A stretch of 6,516 nucleotides of DNA from an uncultured Clostridium sp. (GCF_900547735.1 NZ_URHZ01000137.1:1-6516); one strand, 5' to 3'. Shown: positions 1 through 5,358, counted from the stretch's first letter. Made by a program: numbers and translations. The notes: generated by a model not told the origin, from the letters alone.

Positions 1-46
1 CCCTCCCACTCCCCCGTCCGCCATCTTACAGAGGCGTCCTCGCATC

Positions 47-898
47 TCAACTAAACTTCCCCCCCTTTTTGCCCGCCTTAGGATTCTCCCCAAACGTCTT
101 TTTATAGGCGCGCAAAAACGCCGCATAATTCCTGAACCCGCAGTGGTAACAGACTTCGGTGACCGGGACGCCGCGGTTTAGGAGTTCTTTGGCCATCAGG
201 AGGCGTTTTTCGTTGATGTAGCTGGTGATGGTGTAACCTGTCTCCTGTTTGAAGAGCCGCATCATGTGGTATTTGCTGAGGTAGAAACGGGACGCCAGGC
301 TGTCTATTGTGTAGTCGGACGATGGGTTTTCGGAGATATAGCGCATGATTTCCAGGACTTTTTCACTGCCCGGGCTGGTGCTTACATATTCCAGATGGTT
401 TTCTACGGCAGCCCTGTTCAGGTGGATCATGAATTCCAGAAACAGGATCCGGCAGTACAGCTCTTTGGCATAGCCATCTTCACGGCAGGCTTTTTCCAGA
501 CGGAGCAGACTCTCGTACAGGGAGCTGATTTTCAGTGAACTGATACGAAGAACATCGGAGCAGTGCTCCCTGGCATCCTGGAAACAGCGGCTTAAATCGC
601 AGTTTTCGGAACGGAAGCTGTCCACATAGTCGGGGGAGAGATATACGACGATGCGTTCATAGATTTCATCGGAGCCAATCACCGGTTTATGGATGGCGTG
701 GTGGCCGACCAGGACGATGTCGTAGGGGTTCAGATGGTAGGAGCGGCCTTCGATAATATAATCCACGTCACCCTTTAAAAAGATCAGGACTTTGTCAAAA
801 TCATGGTAATGGTAGTTGATGTCGTCGGGCAGACAGGCCGCCAGATGGAACAGCCGGAATTCCCGGTCCAGATAGCCGCGTTTTTCATAGGAATCCAT
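47..898 (-). CDS. AraC/XylS-family transcriptional regulator with N-terminal cupin-like domain
   Basis: A 283-residue cytoplasmic DNA-binding regulator. Residues about 15-95 resemble the AraC-type cupin sensing domain, with a His-rich HYHDFDKVLIFLKGD strand and a YHLNPYDIVLVG turn. A helical linker spans about 115-175. The C-terminal 100 residues form the double helix-turn-helix: first helix pair near 197-219 (IDSLASRFYLSKYHMMRLF), second near 246-268, ending in the family signature CGFRNYAAFLRAYKKTFGENP-like segment. The ATG at 896-898 is preceded by a near-perfect Shine-Dalgarno (aaaggagggg on the minus strand). Length is normal for the family. It is transcribed divergently from the DapF-like/GS-like cluster, so that cluster is a plausible target, but the sequence does not prove it. 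The ligand cannot be read from the sequence. The family call is secure. Confidence 0.95.
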   Translation of the reverse strand: MDSYEKRGYLDREFRLFHLAACLPDDINYHYHDFDKVLIFLKGDVDYIIEGRSYHLNPYDIVLVGHHAIHKPVIGSDEIYERIVVYLSPDYVDSFRSENCDLSRCFQDAREHCSDVLRISSLKISSLYESLLRLEKACREDGYAKELYCRILFLEFMIHLNRAAVENHLEYVSTSPGSEKVLEIMRYISENPSSDYTIDSLASRFYLSKYHMMRLFKQETGYTITSYINEKRLLMAKELLNRGVPVTEVCYHCGFRNYAAFLRAYKKTFGENPKAGKKGGKFS

Positions 899-902
899 AT
901 TT

Positions 903-912
903 CCCCTCCTTT
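903..912 (-). promoter_or_regulatory. Shine-Dalgarno site of the AraC-type gene
   Basis: The minus strand reads aaaggagggg; the aggagg core ends six bases before the ATG at 898. It fixes the start of the regulator. Confidence 0.8.
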
Positions 913-926
913 CTGATATTTGTAAC

Positions 927-934
927 CATTATAG
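927..934. repeat. Left copy of the 8-bp target-site duplication
   Basis: cattatag directly abuts the left terminal inverted repeat. It is identical to 1116-1123. The match extends to 13 bp if the preceding gtaac is counted. Confidence 0.65.
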
Positions 935-956
935 GTTACTGTTCACTCCGTGCCCA
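928..956 (-). promoter_or_regulatory. Possible promoter of the AraC-type gene, partly inside the inserted element
   Basis: The minus strand carries a perfect TATAAT at 933-928. At 17-bp spacing the -35 position is tgggca (956-951), a weak 4/6 match. The predicted start near 921 would leave a short leader before the Shine-Dalgarno. The -10 lies in the 8-bp duplicated target (cattatag) and the -35 lies inside the 181-bp element, so the element may have changed expression of this gene. The -10 is also enclosed by a gtaacc/ggttac dyad at 922-939, a possible operator. Confidence 0.35.
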
Positions 957-1115
957 GCAACCCGCTTCGCGATGCACAGAAACGGCAAAAAACTCCGTTG
1001 ATTGTAATGAAAAGTCCGCATCGCGCACTTTTCGTTGCGTCGCGCCGCTTAACTCGGGATTTTCACGAAAAACACGTGAAAACACCTCGCGGGATACATC
1101 CGTGTGAATAGTAAC
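935..1115. mobile_element. MITE-like 181-bp insertion with terminal inverted repeats and 8-bp target duplication
   Basis: The left end reads gttactgttcactc and the reverse complement of the right end reads gttactattcacac, which match at 12 of 14 positions. The element is bracketed by identical 8-mers cattatag at 927-934 and 1116-1123, as expected for a target-site duplication. Inside are two further inverted repeats: cgcgatgc (968-975) with gcatcgcg (1018-1025), and ttttcacg (1060-1067) with cgtgaaaa (1075-1082, 7-base loop). No transposase is encoded. A 60-codon minus-strand frame (1118-936) runs end to end without a stop but resembles no protein I know, so I treat it as a property of the element rather than a gene. 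Mobility in trans is inferred. Confidence 0.7.
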
Positions 1116-1123
1116 CATTATAG
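1116..1123. repeat. Right copy of the 8-bp target-site duplication
   Basis: cattatag directly abuts the right terminal inverted repeat and matches the left copy exactly. Confidence 0.65.
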
Positions 1124-1152
1124 CATTATTTGTAAGATTTGCAGCACAATAA

Positions 1153-1184
1153 TTGTAGAAAATTATTTTTGTTCAGTATATAAT
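1153..1184 (+). promoter_or_regulatory. Probable promoter of the DapF-like gene
   Basis: A TATAAT at 1179-1184 (overlapping TATATA at 1177-1182) lies in AT-rich sequence. The best -35 is ttgtag at 1153-1158, 18 bp from TATATA and 20 bp from TATAAT. The -10 is good and the -35 is poor, so an activator such as the divergent AraC protein could be needed. It would give a leader of about 130 nt. Confidence 0.4.
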
Positions 1185-1201
1185 GGATATAAACAAAGGT
1201 A

Positions 1202-1271
1202 TGTCTGCTAAGCCGGATGCTGAGAGTGCCGTGGAGAAGGACAGCGCAGCCGTTACTTAAAAGTGCAGACA
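1202..1271 (+). ncRNA. Candidate structured 5' leader of the DapF-like gene (class unknown)
   Basis: The segment closes on itself: tgtctgc (1202-1208) pairs with gcagaca (1265-1271), and directly inside taag (1209-1212) pairs with ctta (1256-1259), giving 11 bp with one 5-base bulge. Further in, cgg (1214-1216) can pair with ccg (1250-1252) and gctg (1219-1222) with cagc. This could be a cis-regulatory RNA. I do not recognise any named riboswitch; I looked for lysine, glutamine, glycine, TPP, cyclic-di-GMP and T-box hallmarks without success. I also found no clear pair of ANTAR-type hexaloop hairpins. Confidence 0.3.
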
Positions 1272-1286
1272 GTGTGTAGTAATAGC

Positions 1287-1298
1287 CGCCATAGGGCG
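1287..1298 (+). other. Small hairpin just upstream of the DapF-like Shine-Dalgarno
   Basis: cgcc (1287-1290), loop atag, ggcg (1295-1298). It is followed at once by ccggaaccgg (1299-1308), which overlaps the start of the gggagg Shine-Dalgarno (1307-1312), so folding here could affect initiation. The stem is short and may be incidental. Confidence 0.25.
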
Positions 1299-1320
1299 CC
1301 GGAACCGGGAGGATACGTCA

Positions 1321-2193
1321 ATGAAGAAGGTTACATTTGAGAAATACCATTGCATGGGAAATGATTATCTCGTATATGATCCGAATAAGAATGAGCTGGA
1401 ACTGAGTGAGGAGAACATTAAGCTGATCTGCGACAGGAACTTTGGAGTGGGTTCGGATGGAATTCTTGCAGGTCCCTATCTGGATCAGGAGAAGATGTAT
1501 GTGAAGATTTTGAATCCGGACGGAAGTGAAGTGCCGAAGAGCGGAAACGGCATGGGGATCTTTGCAAAGTATTTAAAGGACGCCGGTTATGTGCAGAAGA
1601 CCAGCGTTTCCTGGATGACCATGAGCGGGGAGGAGAATGTTTTTTACCTCAACGAGGAGGGGACCAGGGTTAAGATATCCATGGGACGCCCGACCTTCTG
1701 GAGTGATGAGATCCCCGTGACAGGCGAACGCCGCGAGATGGTTAACCAGACGATGATGTTTGGGAAGATTCCTTATGTGACCACCTGTCTTTCCATCGGC
1801 AATCCGCACTGTGTAATCTGGATGAGCGAGATTTCCAGAGAGCAGGTGTGCAGGATTGGAGAGCATTCCGAGAATGCCGACTATTTCCCTGAGAAGGTGA
1901 ATACACAGCTTCTCAATGTGCTGGACAGGACCAATATTCAGATTGAAATTTATGAGAGAGGGGCAGGGTATACTCTGGCCTCCGGAAGCTGTGCCTGTGC
2001 GGCTGCCTGCGCGGCGCTTAAACTGGGGCTGGCCGATAATAACATGTATGTCCATATGCCCGGCGGAATCCTGGAAGTGGAGATTAAAGAGGACGGAACC
2101 GTATACATGGTAGGTGAAGTCGGCTATGTGGGAAGCATCACACTGGGAGCCGAACTGACCGAAAAACTGCGTGCGATGCACGGAAAAAAATAA
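1321..2193 (+). CDS. DapF-family protein with both catalytic cysteines replaced by serine (putative pseudo-epimerase)
   Basis: A 290-residue protein with the two-lobed diaminopimelate epimerase fold, near normal length. Family landmarks are present in order: GND at 13-15, NPDGS at 65-69, GNPH at 160-163, VNTQLL at 193-198, YERGAGY at 211-217. Asn14, Asn65, Asn161, Asn194 and Glu212-Arg213 correspond to the DAP-binding residues of DapF. The catalytic cysteines do not survive. The CGNGxR motif is SGNGMG (Ser74, and Arg lost), and the second motif ACGTG is ASGSC (Ser221). The thiol pair that removes and re-adds the alpha proton is therefore absent, and ordinary DAP epimerase activity is unlikely. 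A canonical dapF lies downstream, so this copy is free to act as a sensor, partner or enzyme of different chemistry. The ATG follows gggagg (1307-1312) at a suitable distance. Family is certain, function is not. Confidence 0.92.
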   Translation: MKKVTFEKYHCMGNDYLVYDPNKNELELSEENIKLICDRNFGVGSDGILAGPYLDQEKMYVKILNPDGSEVPKSGNGMGIFAKYLKDAGYVQKTSVSWMTMSGEENVFYLNEEGTRVKISMGRPTFWSDEIPVTGERREMVNQTMMFGKIPYVTTCLSIGNPHCVIWMSEISREQVCRIGEHSENADYFPEKVNTQLLNVLDRTNIQIEIYERGAGYTLASGSCACAAACAALKLGLADNNMYVHMPGGILEVEIKEDGTVYMVGEVGYVGSITLGAELTEKLRAMHGKK

Positions 2194-2222
2194 TTGACAG
2201 AGAAAATACAGACTGCTATAGT
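2194..2222 (+). promoter_or_regulatory. Strong sigma-70-type promoter for the GS-like gene
   Basis: TTGACA (2194-2199), 17-bp spacer, TATAGT (2217-2222). The -35 begins on the base directly after the TAA of the DapF-like gene. The start would fall near 2229, giving a leader of about 170 nt, so the GS-like gene need not depend on readthrough from upstream. Confidence 0.75.
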
Positions 2223-2235
2223 TTAAGCAGGTCGG

Positions 2236-2267
2236 GGAGCTGTGCCGGAACCGGTACGGCTCCTTTT
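2236..2267 (+). terminator. Hairpin plus T-run: terminator of the DapF-like gene or attenuator of the GS-like gene
   Basis: A 12-bp stem (2236-2247 with 2252-2263; only G-T wobbles, no mismatches) closes a GAAC loop and is followed by TTTT at 2264-2267, then gacgtatttt. The stem is strong but the T-run is short. Because it lies only a few bases past the predicted start of the 2194-2222 promoter, it could end upstream transcripts, attenuate the new one, or protect a 5' end. An ANTAR antiterminator is encoded downstream, but no typical ANTAR hexaloop pair is visible before the hairpin. Confidence 0.5.
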
Positions 2268-2316
2268 GACGTATTTTGGAAAACGGTGTGAGGCGTGCGG
2301 GGCGGCCGCAGTTTAT

Positions 2317-2370
2317 GGGCAGCATATCCGATCAAGCTGGCGCGTTGCCCTGCGAAGCGTCTTGCTGTCC
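2317..2370 (+). other. Leader segment of the GS-like gene with two mutually exclusive pairings
   Basis: gggcagca (2317-2324) can pair with tgctgtcc (2363-2370, one G-T), or its first five bases can pair with tgccc (2346-2350). Such competing folds are typical of regulatory leaders but also occur by chance in GC-rich spacers. Confidence 0.25.
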
Positions 2371-2398
2371 GCCCTGTATCGCATAAGGAGAAATAAAC

Positions 2399-3703
2399 AT
2401 GGATAAAGAGAGAATAGACGGATGTTTTTTAGATGAAGAAGCCGATTTGATGAAACTGCAGTTTACGGATTTATTCGGCCGGCTCAAGATGGTCGAGATG
2501 ACCCGCGGACAGTCCCAAAAGGTGATGGCGGACGGTTATCCAATCAACTGTTTTGCTCTGGGCGGCCTGAAGAAGGAGGGGACGGTTCTTCCGTTTCCAG
2601 CCGGTCTGCAGGACAAGGCGGAGAATACAGGACTTTACCTGAAACCGGATATGGCTACATACCAGATTCTTCCCTGGGATTCGGGACAGGAGAATGTGGC
2701 AGGGGTAATCTGCGACGTTATGAACTACGACGGCAGCCCGTCCCCGATTGATACAAGGAGCCTTTTAAAAGCGACGATCGTCAGGGCCGAGCGGCTGGGG
2801 CTAAGTCTTTATTTTGATTTTCAATGCGAGTTTTATTTATTTCATACGGATGATGAGGGGAGGCCGACGACGGTCACCCATGAGGTCGCAGGATATTACG
2901 ATGCGGGGCCGATTGACCTGGCCGAGAGCGTCCGGCGCGACATCATGCTCAGCCTTTCGGAGGCAGGGATGGAGGTGGAGAGCAGCCATCACGGAACAAC
3001 TCCGGGACAGCACTGTTTTCTGCTTCCCGTGCGCTACGGTGTGGAAGCCGCGGACTACCTTCAGACTTTTAAGACGGCGGTGAAGAGAATTGCAAAGCGC
3101 CATGGGCTGCATGCGGCATTTATGCCGAAGCCGAACGGTAACGGAGACGGTTCCGGTCTTCATACGGGCATTGTAATCCGCGATAAAAATGGCAATACTG
3201 ATAAAGAGACGGCCATGTACTTCCGCTGTGGTATATTAAAACATTTACGGGACATGATGATATTTACCAACCCTTTGATCAATTCCTACAAACGCCTTGC
3301 CGCGGAGAAATGCAATGCAGTCCAGCCCGAATTCCCGGCTACCGTCTGGGAGGAGGGCAATGACAAGGCGGTGCGCTATACGGAGGATAAGAACGGGATT
3401 GTAACTATCACGGCGCTCTTTCCCGATCCATCGGCCAATCCTTATCTTGTTCTGGCTGCGCTTGCGGCCGCGGGGCTCGATGGAGTTGAGAAAAAGATGC
3501 GGACCCCGGAATGTGATGAAAACCCGAAATTCCCGGAGACGCTGGGCGTGGTCCTCAGGGAACTGGACGGAAATGCATTTGCCAAAACAGCGTTCGGGGA
3601 AACGCTCTGCGGGATGTACCGGGAGGGCAAACAGGAGGAATGGGACCGTTTCTGTTCCTTTGTGACCGACTGGGAGATTCACGAATACCTTTACCGCTGC
3701 TAA
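2399..3703 (+). CDS. Glutamine-synthetase-family protein lacking most metal ligands (putative pseudo-GS)
   Basis: A 434-residue homologue of type I glutamine synthetase, close to the usual 440. The beta-grasp N-terminus (LQFTDLFGRLK, 20-30) and the catalytic barrel are both present, with typical segments GYYDAGPIDL (165-174), FMPKP (241-245), GSGLH (251-255), NSYKRL (295-300) and PDPSANPY (342-349). Against the GS consensus, the E-x-E pair reads Q142-C-E144, HHE reads HH-G199, GQxE reads GQH-C206, and the R-I-E-x-R strand reads T-I-T338-A-L340. Of the six glutamate/histidine ligands to the two active-site metals, only Glu144 and His255 remain. The glutamate-binding NR and the PGYEAP-like flap are also gone. 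Glutamine synthesis is therefore very unlikely. A regulatory or mixed-oligomer role is inferred. The start is fixed by aaggag (2385-2390) eight bases upstream. An ANTAR gene follows, as it does beside real glnA in some clostridia. Confidence 0.9.
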   Translation: MDKERIDGCFLDEEADLMKLQFTDLFGRLKMVEMTRGQSQKVMADGYPINCFALGGLKKEGTVLPFPAGLQDKAENTGLYLKPDMATYQILPWDSGQENVAGVICDVMNYDGSPSPIDTRSLLKATIVRAERLGLSLYFDFQCEFYLFHTDDEGRPTTVTHEVAGYYDAGPIDLAESVRRDIMLSLSEAGMEVESSHHGTTPGQHCFLLPVRYGVEAADYLQTFKTAVKRIAKRHGLHAAFMPKPNGNGDGSGLHTGIVIRDKNGNTDKETAMYFRCGILKHLRDMMIFTNPLINSYKRLAAEKCNAVQPEFPATVWEEGNDKAVRYTEDKNGIVTITALFPDPSANPYLVLAALAAAGLDGVEKKMRTPECDENPKFPETLGVVLRELDGNAFAKTAFGETLCGMYREGKQEEWDRFCSFVTDWEIHEYLYRC

Positions 3704-3769
3704 ACGCGGTGTAAATGAAGACGTAAACGTGGTGTAAATGAAGACTTAAACGCAGTGTAAATGAGGCCT
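3701..3769 (+). repeat. Three tandem copies of a 23-bp unit after the GS-like gene
   Basis: Units at 3701-3723, 3724-3746 and 3747-3769 share the pattern taaacgYRgtgtaaatgaRg. Copies 1 and 2 differ at two positions; copy 3 has diverged slightly more. The first unit begins with the TAA stop of the GS-like gene, and every unit repeats taaa and gtgtaaatga. The spacing is about two helical turns. Function is unknown: binding-site array, RNA element or slippage product. Confidence 0.8.
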
Positions 3770-3830
3770 TTTATCGCAGCAGGAGACCGGGGACACAGGG
3801 GGCGGCATGAAAACAGCGAGGTGAGACTGT

Positions 3831-4376
3831 GTGATCAACGTCATAGTGGCATTTTCCAGGCCGGAAGATGGAAGAAATATTAAAAATATACTGATAAAAA
3901 ATGGACTGCAGGTGACGGCGTCCTGCACATCCGGTTCCCAGGTTCTCGCTCAGGCGGATGATCTGCAGAGCGGGATCGTGATCAGCGGTTTCAGGTTCGG
4001 CGACATGACCTGCCGCCAGTTGAAACGCCAGCTTCCGCCGGGCTTTGACATGCTTCTGATCGCCTCACCCGCCAGGTGGAGCGGTGAAAACATGGGGGAG
4101 ATTGTATGTCTGCCGGCGCCGTTTAAAATGTGTGATCTGATGTCCACGGTGCGCATGATAGAGCGGATGCAGACGGAGAAGCGGAAGCTGAAAAGAAACC
4201 GTATGTCCATGAGAAATGAGGACGACAAAAAGGCCATTGACCAGGCGAAGGGACTCCTGATCAGCCGCAACAGCATGACGGAGCCGGAGGCGCACAAATA
4301 TCTGCAGAAATGCAGCATGGACAGCGGAACGGGGATTGCGGAGGCGGCCAGGATGGTGCTGAGCCTTTACAAATGA
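3831..4376 (+). CDS. ANTAR-domain RNA-binding antiterminator with degenerate receiver domain
   Basis: A 181-residue soluble protein. Residues 1-110 have the pattern of a response-regulator receiver, but the phosphorylation machinery is missing. The acidic pair is absent (VAFSRPED), the acceptor Asp position in IVISGFRF is Gly53, and the conserved Lys before PF is Ala96 (LPAPF). A charged helix (about 110-130) leads into the ANTAR domain (about 130-181: KKAIDQAKGLLI, then EAHKYLQKCSMD and AARMVLSLY), the RNA-binding antitermination module of AmiR and NasR. Control is thus probably by a partner or ligand, not by phosphate. ANTAR genes beside glnA are known in clostridia, which supports a nitrogen-related role; here the neighbour is a pseudo-GS. 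The start is GTG, with gaggtgag (3820-3827 region) just upstream. An in-frame ATG at 3807 runs into a stop after five codons, which excludes a longer form. Confidence 0.9.
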   Translation: MINVIVAFSRPEDGRNIKNILIKNGLQVTASCTSGSQVLAQADDLQSGIVISGFRFGDMTCRQLKRQLPPGFDMLLIASPARWSGENMGEIVCLPAPFKMCDLMSTVRMIERMQTEKRKLKRNRMSMRNEDDKKAIDQAKGLLISRNSMTEPEAHKYLQKCSMDSGTGIAEAARMVLSLYK

Positions 4377-4414
4377 TAAATTGATTCGGCGTTTTACCGG
4401 ATACGCGGAGAATC

Positions 4415-4421
4415 AGGGAGG
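4415..4421 (+). promoter_or_regulatory. Shine-Dalgarno site of dapF
   Basis: agggagg, five bases before the ATG at 4427. No convincing promoter lies in the 50-bp gap after the ANTAR gene, so dapF is probably cotranscribed with it. Confidence 0.7.
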
Positions 4422-4426
4422 AAAAT

Positions 4427-5239
4427 ATGAAATTTACAAAGATGCAGGGAATCGGCAATGACTACGTATATGTGAACTGTTTTGAGGAGAGGGTGGAGGA
4501 TGCGTCCGGGCTGGCGATAGCGGTGAGTGACCGTCATTTCGGAATCGGTTCCGACGGCCTGATTCTGATTAAACCGTCGGATGTGGCGGACTGTCAGATG
4601 GATATGTACAACCTGGACGGCACCAGAGGCGCCATGTGCGGTAACGGAGTCCGCTGCGTGGGAAAATATGCCTATGACCATCATATCGTAGACAGGCCCC
4701 AAATCAGCGTTGAGACGGCGTCAGGGATCAAATACCTCGATATGAAGGTGGAGGATGGAAAAGTGACGGCCGTCACCGTGGATATGGGAAAACCGGTTCA
4801 GACCTCGGAACTGTTTGAAGAGATGGAAGTGGACGGGAAGAAATATCATTTTATTGGAGTATCTATGGGAAATCCCCACGCCGTGCTGTTTGAAAATGAA
4901 TTCGGCGGGCCGATTGAAACACTGGACCTGGAGAAAATGGGGCCCGGCTTTGAACACCACGATAAATTTCCGGACAGGACGAACACGGAGTTTATCAGGG
5001 TGATTGACAGGAAACATATCAAGATGCGCGTCTGGGAGCGGGGCTCCGGCGAGACGATGGCCTGCGGAACCGGCGCCTGTGCCACCGCAGTGGCCGCCAT
5101 TCTGGCCGGATATGCGGACGACACGGTGGAAGTGGAGCTTTTAGGCGGCTGTCTTACAATCACATGGGATCGGGAAAAGGATACCGTGTATATGACGGGA
5201 CCGGCAGTGGAGGTATTTAACGGCGAATATACGCAGTAA
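4427..5239 (+). CDS. dapF: Diaminopimelate epimerase (canonical)
   Basis: Converts LL-2,6-diaminopimelate to the meso form in the cytoplasm, for lysine synthesis and for peptidoglycan cross-links. The 270-residue length is typical. Both catalytic cysteines are in place: Cys71 in the family signature NLDGTRGAMCGNGVRC, and Cys213 in MACGTGACAT. The substrate residues Asn11, Asn62, Asn149, Asn186 and Glu204-Arg205 (WERGSGET) are also present. It sits 50 bp after the ANTAR gene on the same strand, so the ANTAR protein may share its transcript. It is a clear paralogue of the protein at 1321-2193, with shared landmarks throughout, but only this copy has an intact active site. It presumably supplies the housekeeping activity unless another dapF exists elsewhere. 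Confidence 0.97.
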   Translation: MKFTKMQGIGNDYVYVNCFEERVEDASGLAIAVSDRHFGIGSDGLILIKPSDVADCQMDMYNLDGTRGAMCGNGVRCVGKYAYDHHIVDRPQISVETASGIKYLDMKVEDGKVTAVTVDMGKPVQTSELFEEMEVDGKKYHFIGVSMGNPHAVLFENEFGGPIETLDLEKMGPGFEHHDKFPDRTNTEFIRVIDRKHIKMRVWERGSGETMACGTGACATAVAAILAGYADDTVEVELLGGCLTITWDREKDTVYMTGPAVEVFNGEYTQ

Positions 5240-5296
5240 CGGCGGCCGTGAAAATTTCTGTAACGGTTTTTCGTCTATAAAAGCAGGAATAAGGCA

Positions 5297-5322
5297 ACTT
5301 TTAACTCTTTTCACATACTTTA
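5297..5322 (+). promoter_or_regulatory. Candidate sporulation (sigma-K/sigma-E-type) promoter of the amidase
   Basis: CATACTTTA at 5314-5322 fits the sigma-K -10 consensus CATAnnnTA. An AC at 5297-5298 lies about 15 bp upstream, roughly where the minimal sigma-K -35 is expected. The match is short and could be chance, but it agrees with the CwlC-like architecture of the gene, and cwlC is a mother-cell gene in Bacillus. Confidence 0.4.
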
Positions 5323-5341
5323 ATAGTACAAAGGTATGTGA
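5311..5341 (+). other. Inverted repeat between promoter and Shine-Dalgarno of the amidase
   Basis: tcacatac (5311-5318) is the exact complement of gtatgtga (5334-5341), and ttt (5319-5321) can pair with aaa (5330-5332) after a one-base bulge. It overlaps the candidate -10 and ends at the Shine-Dalgarno, so it could be an operator or, if transcription starts further upstream, an RNA hairpin. Confidence 0.5.
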
Positions 5342-5358
5342 GAGGAGTTTTTCTTTTG
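5342..5358 (+). promoter_or_regulatory. Shine-Dalgarno and TTG start of the amidase
   Basis: gaggag (5342-5347) lies eight bases before TTG (5356-5358). An upstream in-frame GTG at 5338 precedes this site and has no good Shine-Dalgarno of its own, so TTG is the better start. Confidence 0.65.

Noticed and set aside
1..46. Terminator or gene downstream of the AraC-type regulator
   Set aside because: The stretch is short and C-rich, with no stem or coding frame that I can support.
936..1118. 60-codon minus-strand open frame spanning the MITE-like element
   Set aside because: It begins and ends in the terminal repeats, has no Shine-Dalgarno I can support and no recognisable domain; the element explains it.
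2184..2303. Possible -1 frameshift on the A7 run at the end of the DapF-like gene, extending the protein by about 37 codons
   Set aside because: The added residues resemble nothing, and the stretch is better explained by the promoter and hairpin found there.
1573..2325. 250-codon minus-strand frame opposite the DapF-like gene
   Set aside because: It is a shadow of a gene with clear DapF-family motifs on the plus strand; its composition is not protein-like.
1202..2370. Canonical ANTAR target (two stem-loops with A--G hexaloops) in the leaders
   Set aside because: I scanned both leaders by eye and found no pair of stems with hexaloops having A first and G fourth.
4381..4409. Promoter before dapF from the TTGATT at 4381
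   Set aside because: At 16-18 bp spacing the -10 position is GC-rich, with no TATAAT-like hexamer.
5246..5271. Possible intrinsic terminator after dapF (ccgt/acgg followed by TTTTT)
   Set aside because: Only four base pairs around a 13-base loop; too weak to call despite the T-run.
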